Assembly: GCF_016786325.1 (NCBI RefSeq)
Contig: NZ_JADWYU010000203.1
Span: forward strand, 1 to 64,000
Length of the DNA stretch: 64,000 bases
Origin: Frankia nepalensis
GTDB taxonomy: Bacteria; Actinomycetota; Actinomycetes; Frankiales; Frankiaceae
Reading direction: 5' to 3'
A program made the position numbers and the translations under genes. Below are positions 52,949 through 62,364 of this stretch, piece after piece. Numbering within the stretch: the first letter of the stretch is position 1; the number at the start of each line of letters is the position of its first letter. The notes under the pieces were generated by a model, which was not told the origin of the DNA, did not search any database, and worked only from the letters and a program-made list of their open reading frames with translations.

Positions 52949-54151
52949 TCAGTTCCCCAGCCGTTGTCCCTCGCCCCGGGCGGCCAGCGGCGCGGAGGCG
53001 GTCTGCGCGACGAGGTCCGGGGAGGAGGTGGCCGTCGCGGGACGGCGACGGCGCGGGACGGCGAACCTGCGCATCATCGGCGTCTCGACCCACCTGAACG
53101 TCGCCCACGACAGCAGGACCACCACGGTCAGCGCGAGCGCGATGAACCCCAGGTTGCCGGCCGTGGACAGCGGTTGGCGCTCGGCGAAGAGATCGGCGAG
53201 CCACATGAGCACCAGGTAGTGCCAGAGATAGAAGGCGTACGAGATCTGGCCCAGCCACACCATCGGTTTGTTACGGAAGGGCGAGAAGCTGCCTCGCAGG
53301 TCGGCCTGCGTCGCCGCCGCGACCAGCAGGCCGAATGGCAGCGCGGTGCACGCGGCCAGGCCGTATTCGTAGGGCACCTGGGTGGAAAGGACGTAACCGC
53401 CGACCGCGACCGCTAGGGCCGGCACGAGGGGCAGCCGGGGAAGCTGGCCCTCCTTGACCATCCGGGCGAGGAAAATGCCGAGCAGGAAGTCGAGGGTACG
53501 CACCGGCGGAAATCCGTTGATGAACCACAGCTCGGTGATCCCGATCGGCAGCGCCGCACTGCCCGCCTCGTCGGGTAGCACCGCGTGGGCGAGTGAGGGC
53601 ACCGCGGCGATCGCGGCGGTGACCGCGACCACCCAGATCCACAGCCGGCTCGGCCGCACCCGGTTCACCAGTCCGATGAGCAGCGGGAAGCAGGCGTAGA
53701 AGAACACCTCGCAGCACAGCGACCAGGACACCGGGTTGACGCCCCACCAGCTTTCGAACCGCCAGTCCCAGACGTGCACGAGGAACAGGTTCGCGACCGC
53801 GATGCCGGTGCCCGGGAAGATTCCGAGGTAAATAACCAGCAGGACGCCGGCGGCCAGGACCAGGACGTGGTTCGGATACAGCTTGAACAGCCGCCGCCGC
53901 CAGAAGCCGGCGGCCGTGTCGGCGGGCCGGGCGGCCCAGGTCAGCACGAAGCCGCTCAGCACGAAGAAGAAGGTGACGCCGGCCCAGCCGCCCTGGCCGA
54001 ACAGCGAGTGGTAGGTGCGGGCGATGGAGGAGTCCGCGAACGGCGCCAGCGCGTCGATGTGGAAGGCGGCGACGAGGAGCGCGGCGACGATCCTCATCCC
54101 CGTGAGCGATGGTACCGGTATTCCTCGCGCACTACTCGAGTTTTCACTCAA
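52949..54151 (-). CDS. Acyltransferase-3 family membrane protein
   Basis: A 400-residue integral membrane acyltransferase (OafA/NodX type) with about ten helices. SLTGMRIVAALLVAAFHIDALAPF gives the catalytic His, GGWAGVTFFFVLSGFVLTW the next conserved block, and ISYAFYLWHYLVLMWL the late one. These enzymes O-acylate sugars, peptidoglycan or macrolides. The TTG at 54151 is chosen because GGGAGG lies at 8 bases; further upstream the frame is low-complexity Pro/Gly/Arg. Acceptor unknown. Confidence 0.9.
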   Translation of the reverse strand: MSENSSSARGIPVPSLTGMRIVAALLVAAFHIDALAPFADSSIARTYHSLFGQGGWAGVTFFFVLSGFVLTWAARPADTAAGFWRRRLFKLYPNHVLVLAAGVLLVIYLGIFPGTGIAVANLFLVHVWDWRFESWWGVNPVSWSLCCEVFFYACFPLLIGLVNRVRPSRLWIWVVAVTAAIAAVPSLAHAVLPDEAGSAALPIGITELWFINGFPPVRTLDFLLGIFLARMVKEGQLPRLPLVPALAVAVGGYVLSTQVPYEYGLAACTALPFGLLVAAATQADLRGSFSPFRNKPMVWLGQISYAFYLWHYLVLMWLADLFAERQPLSTAGNLGFIALALTVVVLLSWATFRWVETPMMRRFAVPRRRRPATATSSPDLVAQTASAPLAARGEGQRLGN

Positions 54152-54446
54152 ATTTGTTTCCTCCCGAATCGCGGTGGCCTTTTCGGAAAAGGCGTTCGCC
54201 TGGTGGCGGGACGGCGAGCGCGGTCGTCGGCCGACGGCGCGGAACGCGTCGGCGCGTCGGCGGCCCCCGCGGCCGGGGCCGCCCCGGGCCGCCGCCGCGC
54301 GGCCCACACCGGCGACGGCCACGCCCGGGACCCACCCCGCGCCCGGGGCTCCCGCCGGGTCCGGGGCTCCCACTGGACCGGCGAAGCCGATCGGGGAGGT
54401 CCGCAAGCCGCCCGGGGAGGCCCGGGCGGGCGGGCCGGGTGGCGAG

Positions 54447-54938
54447 ATGCGGCTGCGCCGGACCAGCGCCGGCTGGGTGGTGGAGGGCCCCGGCACGGAC
54501 GTCCGGCCGGTGGGCGACCTGATCTCGGCCATGGTGCTGGCGGACCTGCTCGCGGAGGACCTGAACCCGCCGGGCCGGCCGCGCCGCGCCGACCGCGAAC
54601 TCAGCGAGGTCGAGAAGCTGCGGCTGTCCGTGGTCCAGCTGGAGCACGCGCTGGCGTCCAGGGTGATCGTGGAGCAGGCGATCGGCGTGCTCGCCGAGCG
54701 CCACCACATCAAGCCCCGCGACGCCTTCGAGCGGCTGCGGCGCACCGCGCGCGGCATGGGCCGCCGGGTGCACGACCTGGCCCGCCAGGTCGTCGACTCG
54801 GTCAGCGACCCGCGGATCGCGTTGCCCGGTGAGCTCGGCGGCCGGCCGGGGCCCGCCGCGGGCCCCGCGAGCGGCGCCGGGCCGAGTGGCGTCGCGCCCC
54901 GGCCCACCCCGCCGCGGCCGACCCCGAGCAGGCACTGA
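54447..54938 (+). CDS. ANTAR-domain RNA-binding regulator
   Basis: A 163-residue protein. The ANTAR domain (about residues 60-118) reads RLSVVQLEHALASRVIVEQAIGVLAERHHIKPRDAFERLRRTARGMGRRV, with the typical QAIGVL and three-helix pattern that binds paired hairpins in nascent RNA to stop termination. The C-terminus is Pro/Gly-rich. No GAF or receiver domain is present, so the trigger must be another protein. The start is uncertain: the frame is open upstream through Pro/Ala-rich sequence. Confidence 0.75.
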   Translation: MRLRRTSAGWVVEGPGTDVRPVGDLISAMVLADLLAEDLNPPGRPRRADRELSEVEKLRLSVVQLEHALASRVIVEQAIGVLAERHHIKPRDAFERLRRTARGMGRRVHDLARQVVDSVSDPRIALPGELGGRPGPAAGPASGAGPSGVAPRPTPPRPTPSRH

Positions 54939-55032
54939 GCCCGGGTCCGGGACCGACCGCGACCGTCGCCGGTTCCAGGCCCGGGCCCCGCCGGTCCGCT
55001 CCCACGCCGGCCGGCCGCCGGGGCCAGCCGCG

Positions 55033-56367
55033 TCAGGCCGTGGTCACCGGGCCGAGGGCGGCGACCGCCTCGGCGATCTTCTCGGCGTCCCCGACGAGCA
55101 CGGTCATCAACCTGGTCGGCGCGAGCAGGGTGGCGGAGACGGCGAGGACCTCCTCCGCCGTCACCTTGGTCAGCGCCGACGGGTGGTCACGCAGGTACTC
55201 GATCCCGATACCGGCCCCCGCGAGCGCCGACAGGGTGGACGCGAGGCCGGCGGCCGTCGCGCTGCCGAGCGCCATCGTCCCGACGGAGTACTGCCGGGCG
55301 GCCTCGAGCTCGTCGGCCGCCGGCGCGAGCACCGCCATCCGGCCCAGCTCGTAGAGCACCTCCAACAGCGCCGGCCCGGTGACGTCGGTCGAGACGTCGG
55401 CCGCGACGGTGAACCGGGAGCCCGCCAGGTAGTGGTCGACGGAGCTGCGCGGCGAGTAGGTGTAGCCCTTGTCCTCGCGGATGTTGTCGACCAGCCTGGA
55501 GCTGAAGTACCCGCCGAAGATGGTGTTCGCGAGTCGCTGCGCCGGGTAGCCGGGCTGGCCGCGGTCCAGCGCGCCGCCGCCCATCCGGATGTTGGTCTGC
55601 ACCGCGCCCGGCCGGTTCACGATCAGGATCGGCCCGGTCGTCAGGGCCGGCACGGCGGGCACCGACTCCGGTTCGCCGCCGGACCAGCCGCCGAGCGCCG
55701 CCTCGACGGCGTCCAGCGCGGCGGCCGGGTCGACGTCGCCGACCAGGGTCAGGATCGCGCCGCGAGGCGAGATCCTGACCGTGTGCAGGTCGCGCACGGC
55801 CTCGACGCCCACCTCGGCGAGCACCGTCGGCTCGGCGACCGCGCTCCCGTAGGGGTGACCGGGGAACATCCTGCCGAGCAGCGCTTCCCGGGCGATCACG
55901 GCCGGCTGGCTGAGCGCCATCGTGGCGTCCTCGACCACCCGGTCCCGCTCGCCCGCGAACTCGTCGTCCGGGTAGGCCGCCTCGATGAGCACCTCGGCGA
56001 GGATGCCCAGCAGCGGGTCGAGGTTGGTGGCCAGCGCCGAGCCGACGACGGCGAGCCGGTCGGCGTCCACGCCGGTGGACAGGGCCCCGCCGAGCGCCTG
56101 CACCGCCGTGGCGATCTCCACCCGGTCGCGCTTCGCGGTCCCGGTGAACAGCGTCTCGGCGAGCAGCTCCGCGCGGGCGGCGTAGTCCGCCCCGCGGCCC
56201 GTGAACGGGATCCGCAGCCGCAGCTCGACCAGCGGCACGCTGGTACGGGCGACCACCAGCACGCGCAGCCCGTTCGGCAGCGTCCGCTCCACCACGGTGG
56301 GCAGCTCCGCCGGCACGGTCGGCCGGACGGCCGGGATGGGACTCGTCCGCTCGGTCATCGTCGTCAT
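55033..56367 (-). CDS. M16-family peptidase, probably non-catalytic subunit
   Basis: A 444-residue M16-fold protein (ERTLPNGLRVLVVARTSVPLVELRLRIPF start, RLVDNIREDKGYTYSPRSSVDHYLAGSRFTV near residue 290). It lacks the HxxEH zinc motif at the expected site (here AARAELLAETLF), so it is probably the partner of the catalytic subunit encoded just upstream. The two-subunit M16 clamp degrades peptides or matures a substrate. Start at 56367 is uncertain; ATG 56358 is close. Confidence 0.85.
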   Translation of the reverse strand: MTTMTERTSPIPAVRPTVPAELPTVVERTLPNGLRVLVVARTSVPLVELRLRIPFTGRGADYAARAELLAETLFTGTAKRDRVEIATAVQALGGALSTGVDADRLAVVGSALATNLDPLLGILAEVLIEAAYPDDEFAGERDRVVEDATMALSQPAVIAREALLGRMFPGHPYGSAVAEPTVLAEVGVEAVRDLHTVRISPRGAILTLVGDVDPAAALDAVEAALGGWSGGEPESVPAVPALTTGPILIVNRPGAVQTNIRMGGGALDRGQPGYPAQRLANTIFGGYFSSRLVDNIREDKGYTYSPRSSVDHYLAGSRFTVAADVSTDVTGPALLEVLYELGRMAVLAPAADELEAARQYSVGTMALGSATAAGLASTLSALAGAGIGIEYLRDHPSALTKVTAEEVLAVSATLLAPTRLMTVLVGDAEKIAEAVAALGPVTTA

Positions 56368-56476
56368 CGCCCCCGTCGTCCCATCGCTCGAAGTGTGCTG
56401 GCGCCCGCCGGGCACGCGCGGCCGCGCCGGGCCTCGTCCCCGGCTTCCTCGCCGGCGTTCCCGGTGCCCGCTGGCC

Positions 56477-57778
56477 TCATGACGCCGCCCCGGCTCGCAG
56501 CTCCAGCACCGAGCGGCCCTGCGCGCGCAGCGCGGCGGCGGCCCCGGCGACGGCGTCGCCGGTCACCTCGGCCAGCAGCCCGGGCAGCTCGTTCAGCATC
56601 TCCGGTTGGCCCCGGTGCAGCTCGAAGGCGCCGAACGCCAGCGCGCGGCCGAGCGCGTCGTCCGCCTCCCGCAGGAGCCCCGACGCCACGCGGGCACGGA
56701 TCCGTTCCAGCTCGCCGTCGGCCAGCCCGTCGGTGGCGATCTTGTCCAGCTCCTCGTCGACAGCGGCGATGATCCCGTCGGCCGGCGACTCCGCCGGGTG
56801 GCGGGCCTCGACCGTCAGCAGCAACGGGTCGCGCTGGTCGAACGGGTCGCCGAAGGTGCCGACGTAGCTGCTCACCCCGATCACCGACCGGTCGGTCTGC
56901 ACCAGCCGCCGCTCGAGCCGGCTGGCGTCGCCGCTGGTCAGCACGTCGGTCAGCAGGTAGTGGGCGAGGAAGGTGGTCAGGTCGGCGTCCGGGTCCGGAA
57001 CCCGGTAGCCGATCGCGAGCGCCGGCCGGGGGGCGAGCTTGTCGACCAGCTCGCCACGCCGCTCCTCGGCCCGGACGGGCTCGGCGAAGCTACGCCGCTC
57101 CGGCACCGCGCGGGCCGCGATGTCGCCGAAGTACCGCTCGACGAGCGCCAGCGTGTCCGCGACGACGAAGTCGCCGGCGATCGTCAGGACGGCGTTGCCC
57201 GGCGCGTAGAACTTCTCGAAAAAGTCGGCGGCGTCGTCCAGGCTGGCCGCCTCCAGCTCGCTGAAATCGCCATAGCCGTTGTGAGCGTTCGGGAAGGTGT
57301 CGAACGCGACCGGCGGCAGGGTGATCCAAGGAAAGCCCCCATAGGGGCGGTTCATCACATTTACCCGGATTTCTTCCTGGACGACGGCTATCTGGTTGTC
57401 CAGGTTCTCCCGGGTGATCTTCGGCGCGCGCATCCGGTCGGCCTCGAGGAAGAGCGCCAGCTCCAGGGCTCCGGCCGGCAGCAACTCGTAGTAGTCCGTG
57501 TGATCCGGATGCGTGGAGCCGTTGAATACGCCACCGGCGGCCTGCACGTACTTCGGATGCTCGGCCTTCCCGACGTGCTCACTGCCCTGGAACATCATGT
57601 GCTCGAACAGGTGCGCAAACCCGGTGCGGCCCTCCGGCTCGGACCGGAAACCGACGTCGTAGTGCACGGCGACGGCCACGACCGGCGCGGTCGCGTCGGG
57701 AGCGAGCACGACCCGCAGCCCGTTGTCGAGCCGGGTCTTCTCCAGCGGGTAGGCGGGCGAGGGAAGGGACGAGGTCAT
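56477..57778 (-). CDS. M16-family zinc peptidase, catalytic subunit
   Basis: A 433-residue insulinase-family peptidase. The inverted zinc motif HLFEH (His56, Glu59, His60) lies in GFAHLFEHMMFQGSEHVG and the third ligand near Glu137 (VVQEEIRVNV). Together with the non-catalytic protein at 55033 it makes a heterodimeric protease. The pair is in one operon, with the catalytic gene first. No signal peptide, so cytoplasmic. Substrate unknown. Confidence 0.92.
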   Translation of the reverse strand: MTSSLPSPAYPLEKTRLDNGLRVVLAPDATAPVVAVAVHYDVGFRSEPEGRTGFAHLFEHMMFQGSEHVGKAEHPKYVQAAGGVFNGSTHPDHTDYYELLPAGALELALFLEADRMRAPKITRENLDNQIAVVQEEIRVNVMNRPYGGFPWITLPPVAFDTFPNAHNGYGDFSELEAASLDDAADFFEKFYAPGNAVLTIAGDFVVADTLALVERYFGDIAARAVPERRSFAEPVRAEERRGELVDKLAPRPALAIGYRVPDPDADLTTFLAHYLLTDVLTSGDASRLERRLVQTDRSVIGVSSYVGTFGDPFDQRDPLLLTVEARHPAESPADGIIAAVDEELDKIATDGLADGELERIRARVASGLLREADDALGRALAFGAFELHRGQPEMLNELPGLLAEVTGDAVAGAAAALRAQGRSVLELRAGAAS

Positions 57779-58131
57779 CGTGGCGGACGCCGCCGGGCCG
57801 GTGCCGGTACGTGAAGACACATCTGGCCACGCTACTGCCCCGGGCGGGCTCGCCGGCACCGGTAGTGCCAAACAGAGGACCGTTGTACCCGTCCGGCCAC
57901 GTCATGCGCGCTTTACCCGGATGGCAGGCCACCCGCACCGCGCGGCGACACCCCCGTCAGCGAGCGGTGGTGGCGGTAGCCGGTGGCGGAGGCGGCCCGG
58001 TCAGCGGCCCGTGGAGACGGCGCCGGCTGGTGCCGCCGAGGCGGGCCGGGGTGGCCGCGAGGCCGGCCCACCGGCCCACCGGCCCGCGGGCCCACCGGTC
58101 GACGGGCGCGCGGGCCAGCGGGGCCACGCGA
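57779..58131. other. Intergenic region with GGCCCACC repeats
   Basis: About 350 bases with no gene. The unit GGCCCACC recurs three times near 58065-58100 between the lipoprotein stop and the peptidase start. Confidence 0.45.
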
Positions 58132-59013
58132 TCAGCTGACCTCGAGATCGCTCGCGAGGATGGTGGCGAACTCCGGCGGCGTCCCGACGGGGGTCGAGAC
58201 GATGTAGCGGCCGGGGCCGAGCGTGGTCAGGCCGTAGGCGGGGCCGGAGCCGACGGGCTGGGCCACCCCGACGATGTCGGAGACCTCCTGCAGGACGGCC
58301 GTGCCCGCCCGGACGTCGGCGGCCGTGGCGGTCTCGCCGTCGCGGACCTTGCCGATCAGCAGGATGAAGCCAGCCTTCGCCGGATCGGAGCCGGCGTTGG
58401 TGAACTTCAGCGCCACCGGGCCGGCGGGCAGCGACGTCGACACCCCGGAAAGGGCGCTGCCGTCGCTGTTGGTCACGTCGAGGGTGGTGTAGCCGCAGGA
58501 GTCGTATGCCCACCCGTTCACGGCCGTGAGCGCCGCGCCCAGCGAAGCGTCCTCGGTGGGCACCTGCTTCCCGTCCTTCGCGTCCCGCACGACCCCGTCG
58601 AGCGCGTCGATCTGGCTCGTGAGGCTGGCCGGGACCCCGGCGCGCAGCGTGGCGAGCTGGGTCTGCAGCGGCGTCGCCCAGGCGGCGAGTTCCGCCGCGG
58701 ACGCCGGCGGCTGTGACGGGTTGATCCCGGGGATGTTCACCCAGTCACTGGCCAACGCGGCGTCGCAGGCGGCCTCGGTGGCCTCGGTGGCCTCGGCGGG
58801 CGCCACCGCTGGGCCGCCGGCCCCGGCGGGCGGCCCGGACAAGTCGGACGAGTCCGAGCAGGCGGCCAGCAGGACGGTGGCGCCGATGCCGAGCGCGCCG
58901 GCGACGGCGGTCCAGCCGCGCTGGCCGCGAGGCCCGTGACCGCGCGCCGCTGGACCGTCGCCGCGTGACCACGGACGACGGCGGGCCTGGTCATCGAGTT
59001 TGTGGATCTTCAT
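58132..59013 (-). CDS. Lipoprotein of unknown function
   Basis: A 293-residue lipoprotein: basic N-terminus, hydrophobic core and LLAAC with Cys52. The middle part is helical (LQTQLATLRAGVPASLTSQIDALDGVV); the last 120 residues read like a beta-sandwich (PAGPVALKFTNAGSDPAKAGFILLIGKVRD) similar in layout to cupredoxin-like domains but without obvious copper ligands. I do not recognise the family. ATG 59013 has GGGAGACAACCACA. It is divergent from the sensor kinase gene and shares its upstream region, so the kinase may control it. Confidence 0.75.
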   Translation of the reverse strand: MKIHKLDDQARRRPWSRGDGPAARGHGPRGQRGWTAVAGALGIGATVLLAACSDSSDLSGPPAGAGGPAVAPAEATEATEAACDAALASDWVNIPGINPSQPPASAAELAAWATPLQTQLATLRAGVPASLTSQIDALDGVVRDAKDGKQVPTEDASLGAALTAVNGWAYDSCGYTTLDVTNSDGSALSGVSTSLPAGPVALKFTNAGSDPAKAGFILLIGKVRDGETATAADVRAGTAVLQEVSDIVGVAQPVGSGPAYGLTTLGPGRYIVSTPVGTPPEFATILASDLEVS

Positions 59014-59236
59014 TGTGGTTGTCTCCCGATCGGGTCCTGGCCGGACCGGTCCGGCTGACCGGTCATCGACACAGGGCGATCATTCGGGCACTCGGATCCC
59101 GCCGGCACGGGTGCGCGTTCCCGAAGCGGTCGGGTGAATTTCCCGGCTCGGCCGGGAACCACCGTGCCCCACACTGGTCGGACCGGGCACGATCACGCGG
59201 TCGCCCGGAGAGCGGGCGCAGGGGAGCTGTCGTGAC

Positions 59237-61471
59237 GTGAACGCAGGAGCGAGCGGGGACGAGGCCGCGCCGAGCGCGGCGACGGAGCGGACGCGAGACG
59301 ACGTGACCGTTCAGGACCAGCCGCGCCCGGCGCTGTCGCGGTCGCGGTGGCGATGGGCCGCGCACGCCCTGGCCATGACCGTGCTGGCGCTGGTCGTCGC
59401 CGGCGCGCTGCTCACCCTCGCCGTCCCGGACGGGGTGACCGCGCCGTCCGGGGACTCGGTACCCCGGTATGGCTGGACCCAGATCACGCTCGCGGTCCCG
59501 TTCCTGGCCGCCGGCTGGCTGCTGGCCACGCGCCGGCCAGAGGTCCCGTTCGGCTGGCTGGCCCTGGCGGCCGCGGTGGCGCACGCCGGCGCCGCGGCCG
59601 GCGGCGGCTGGGCGATGGCCGCCGTGTATGGCGGCCATGACCTGCCGGGCGTGATCCCCGTGGCGGTTCTCACGGCTGCCTGCGAGGCGACCGAACCCCT
59701 CGTGCTGGTGACCACCTGGGCGACCTTCCCGGGCGGCCGGTTTCCCCGCGGGCGGATCCGCTGGTTCGCCGCCGTCAGCGTCGGGTTGTGCGCCGTGGGC
59801 TGGCTGTCCGCGCCACTGGGGGACTTCGAGCTCGTCGACCCGCCACCCGCGTACGCCACGTTCGCCAACCCGATCGGCGTCTCTTTCCCCGCCTGGCTGC
59901 CGGTGCTCCTGTTCGCCTCGGGACTGCTGCTCGGCTCGGTCGTGATGGTGGCCCGCTGGCTGCGGGCCGAAGGCGAGCTGCGGCAGGTTCTGCGCTGGCT
60001 GGCCGTGGTCAACGCCATCGGCATCGTGCTGACGCCGTTCGTCGTCGCGCTGCCGGCCGGTGCGCTGATCGCCAGCGTCGGCACCGTCGTCCAGCTGGTC
60101 GTCGTCGTCGCCGTGGTGCTCGCGCGCCGGGTCTACGGCATCGAGGTCGTCCTCAACCGCACGCTCGTCTACGTTCTGCTGACCGCGTTCGTGGCCGCCG
60201 TGTACGCGGCCGGCGTGGCCGTGCTCGCCGCGTTCGGGCAGGCCGTCGGCGGCCCCTGGCCCGCGGTGGCCGCCCTCGCCGCCGCGTTCAGCCTCGCCCC
60301 GGCGCGCTCGCGGGTGCAGCGGGTCGTCAACCGCTTCCTCTATGGCGAACGGGACGACCCCTACACGGTGGTGGCCAGGGTAGCGGCCCGGCTGGAGTCC
60401 GCCGGGAGCGTGGACGCGCTGCTCCCGAGCCTGCTCGACGCGCTCACCGGAACCCTGCGGCTGCCGCGCGCGACGGTGGAGCTGCGCGGCGACGACGGAT
60501 CGGTCCGGGCCATCTCCTCGGGCAAGGGGCGCGAGGCCGACCGCTCGGCACGCGCGACCACAGCCCGGTTCCCGCTCGTGCACCAGGGTGAGGACATCGG
60601 CGCGCTCGTCGTGCGACTGCGTTCCGGGCAGAACGCCCTCAGCCCCCGGGAAACCCGTCTGCTTACCGACATCGCCCGCCAGGTCGCCGTCGCGGCAAGC
60701 AACGTGCGGCTCACCGAGGCGCTGACGCGCTCCCGGGAACGGATCGTCGGCGCCGCCGAGGAGGAACGCCGCCGGCTGCGCCGCGACCTGCACGACGGCC
60801 TCGGGCCCACGCTGACCGCGGCCGCCACCAAGGTGGACGCCGCCCGTAACCTCGCCGGCCGCGACCTCCCCCGCGCCACGAACCTGCTCGCCGACGTCCG
60901 CCACGACCTGACGTCCGCGCTCGGCGAGCTGCGCAGGCTCGTCTACGCGCTGCGCCCACCCGCCCTGGACGAGCTCGGACTGCTGGCGGCACTGCGCGAG
61001 ACGCTGCGCGGCGCCGCGGTGCCGGTGACGCTGACGGCTCCCGACGCGCTGCCGCCGCTGCCCGCGGCGGTGGAGGTCGCCGCCTACCGGATCGTCACGG
61101 AGGCGGTGACCAACGTCGCGAAGCACACCGGTGCCACCCGCTGCGAGGTGACGATCGACTGCGCCGAGACGCTGACCGTCGAGATCCGCGACGACGGCCA
61201 CGCGAGCGGCTCCGAAGGGACCGCGACCACCTGGACGCCGGGGGTCGGGCTGACCTCGATGCGGGAGCGGGCCATGGCCCTGGGGGGAACCTGGAGCGCC
61301 GGGCCCGCCGCCGGCGGCGGCCAGGTTCTGGTCGAGCTCCCCCTCTCCCTGGCCGGCAGCGCCGTGCCGCGCGCCGCGCGCGGCACGGATGCCTCGGGTA
61401 TCACGGACCTCGCGAGGTTCAAGGACGCCATGGGCACGGCGGGTAGCCAGCTGGCCGGGAGCGCGGGATGA
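59237..61471 (+). CDS. NarL-type membrane sensor histidine kinase
   Basis: A 744-residue kinase. The first 330 residues hold six to eight membrane helices; a GAF-like part follows (about 380-490), then the HisKA_3 phosphoacceptor RRLRRDLHDGLGPTL with His519 and a HATPase domain with NVAKHTGATRCEV (N box) and GVGLTSMRERAMALGG (G box). Stop overlaps the regulator start (ATGA at 61468). Membrane signal unknown. GTG 59237 follows GGGGAGC. Confidence 0.9.
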   Translation: MNAGASGDEAAPSAATERTRDDVTVQDQPRPALSRSRWRWAAHALAMTVLALVVAGALLTLAVPDGVTAPSGDSVPRYGWTQITLAVPFLAAGWLLATRRPEVPFGWLALAAAVAHAGAAAGGGWAMAAVYGGHDLPGVIPVAVLTAACEATEPLVLVTTWATFPGGRFPRGRIRWFAAVSVGLCAVGWLSAPLGDFELVDPPPAYATFANPIGVSFPAWLPVLLFASGLLLGSVVMVARWLRAEGELRQVLRWLAVVNAIGIVLTPFVVALPAGALIASVGTVVQLVVVVAVVLARRVYGIEVVLNRTLVYVLLTAFVAAVYAAGVAVLAAFGQAVGGPWPAVAALAAAFSLAPARSRVQRVVNRFLYGERDDPYTVVARVAARLESAGSVDALLPSLLDALTGTLRLPRATVELRGDDGSVRAISSGKGREADRSARATTARFPLVHQGEDIGALVVRLRSGQNALSPRETRLLTDIARQVAVAASNVRLTEALTRSRERIVGAAEEERRRLRRDLHDGLGPTLTAAATKVDAARNLAGRDLPRATNLLADVRHDLTSALGELRRLVYALRPPALDELGLLAALRETLRGAAVPVTLTAPDALPPLPAAVEVAAYRIVTEAVTNVAKHTGATRCEVTIDCAETLTVEIRDDGHASGSEGTATTWTPGVGLTSMRERAMALGGTWSAGPAAGGGQVLVELPLSLAGSAVPRAARGTDASGITDLARFKDAMGTAGSQLAGSAG

Positions 61472-62181
61472 CGGAGACGAACGGGGGCACTGGCCGCCGG
61501 GCAGCGGCGGCGCCCGGCGGCGGAGCCGAGGAGCAGGCGCCGGACATCCGCGTGGTCGTCGTGGACGATCATCGGATCGTGCTCGACGGGCTGGTCGTCC
61601 TGCTGGACTCGGTGGACGGGCTCGCGGTGGCGGGCGAGGCTGCCTCGGGCGAGGAGGCGGTCGGGCTGGTCGGCCGGCTGCGCCCGGACGTGGTGCTCAT
61701 GGACATCGAGATGCCCGGGATCGGTGGCATCGAGGCCACCAGGCGGATCGCGTCCGCGCACCCGGCGGTCGCCGTGGTGATGCTGACGATGTACGGAGAG
61801 GACGAGTTCGTCTTCGCCGCGCTGCGCGCCGGTGCCCGTGGCTACCTGCTCAAGGGAGCGCAGCAGGAGGACGTCGTGCGCACCGTCCACGCCGCCGCGC
61901 GCGGCGACGCGGTGTTCGGGCCGGACGTCGCGCGGCGGGTGCTGCGCACGTTCGCCGACCCGCGGCCGGCCGCCAGGCCGTTCCCCGAGCTGACCGACCG
62001 GGAGCGCGACGTCCTCGGCCTGCTCGCGAACGGCTGGCCGAACGGCCGGATCGCCCGCCACCTCGGGCTCACCCCGAAGACGGTCGCGAACAACGTCTCG
62101 AACATCCTCGCGAAGCTGCACGCCGCCGACCGCGCCGCCGCGATCCTCGCGGCTCGCCGCGCCGGCCTAGGCGACCCCTGA
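61468..62181 (+). CDS. NarL/LuxR-family response regulator
   Basis: A 237-residue regulator. Receiver domain residues 27-145 with Asp33/Asp34 and phosphoacceptor Asp79 in VVLMDIEMPG, and the Lys in GYLLKGA; C-terminal LuxR helix-turn-helix LTDRERDVLGLLANGWPNGRIARHLGLTPKTVANNVSNILAKL. Translationally coupled with the kinase and so its partner. Its targets could include the lipoprotein at 58132. Confidence 0.95.
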   Translation: MTETNGGTGRRAAAAPGGGAEEQAPDIRVVVVDDHRIVLDGLVVLLDSVDGLAVAGEAASGEEAVGLVGRLRPDVVLMDIEMPGIGGIEATRRIASAHPAVAVVMLTMYGEDEFVFAALRAGARGYLLKGAQQEDVVRTVHAAARGDAVFGPDVARRVLRTFADPRPAARPFPELTDRERDVLGLLANGWPNGRIARHLGLTPKTVANNVSNILAKLHAADRAAAILAARRAGLGDP

Positions 62182-62352
62182 CCGCCCTTCCCGGCACGCC
62201 GGGCGACCGCCGTTCGCGCGCCCGCCCGGCGGCCCGACCGGGCAGGGCGAGAACGGCGGAGCCGTGGGCGGGCCCGAGCCGATCGGATCGGCCAGGACTC
62301 GGCGTCCACCGGGACGGCCGTGAAACCCGGGTTCGGCGGATGTCGAGCCGGC

Positions 62353-62358
62353 TAGGGT
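62353..62358 (+). promoter_or_regulatory. Candidate -10 box (TAGGGT) for a leaderless gene
   Basis: TAGGGT ends 7 bases before the GTG at 62365, which suggests transcription from the start codon itself. No good -35. Confidence 0.5.
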
Positions 62359-62364
62359 GGGGAC

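Noticed and set aside
52737-53219. Possible leaderless gene after TAGAAT at 52724
   Set aside because: Good -10 but the protein is low-complexity and runs antisense into the acyltransferase gene.
59063-61201. Minus-strand ORF of 712 codons
   Set aside because: Antisense shadow of the histidine kinase.
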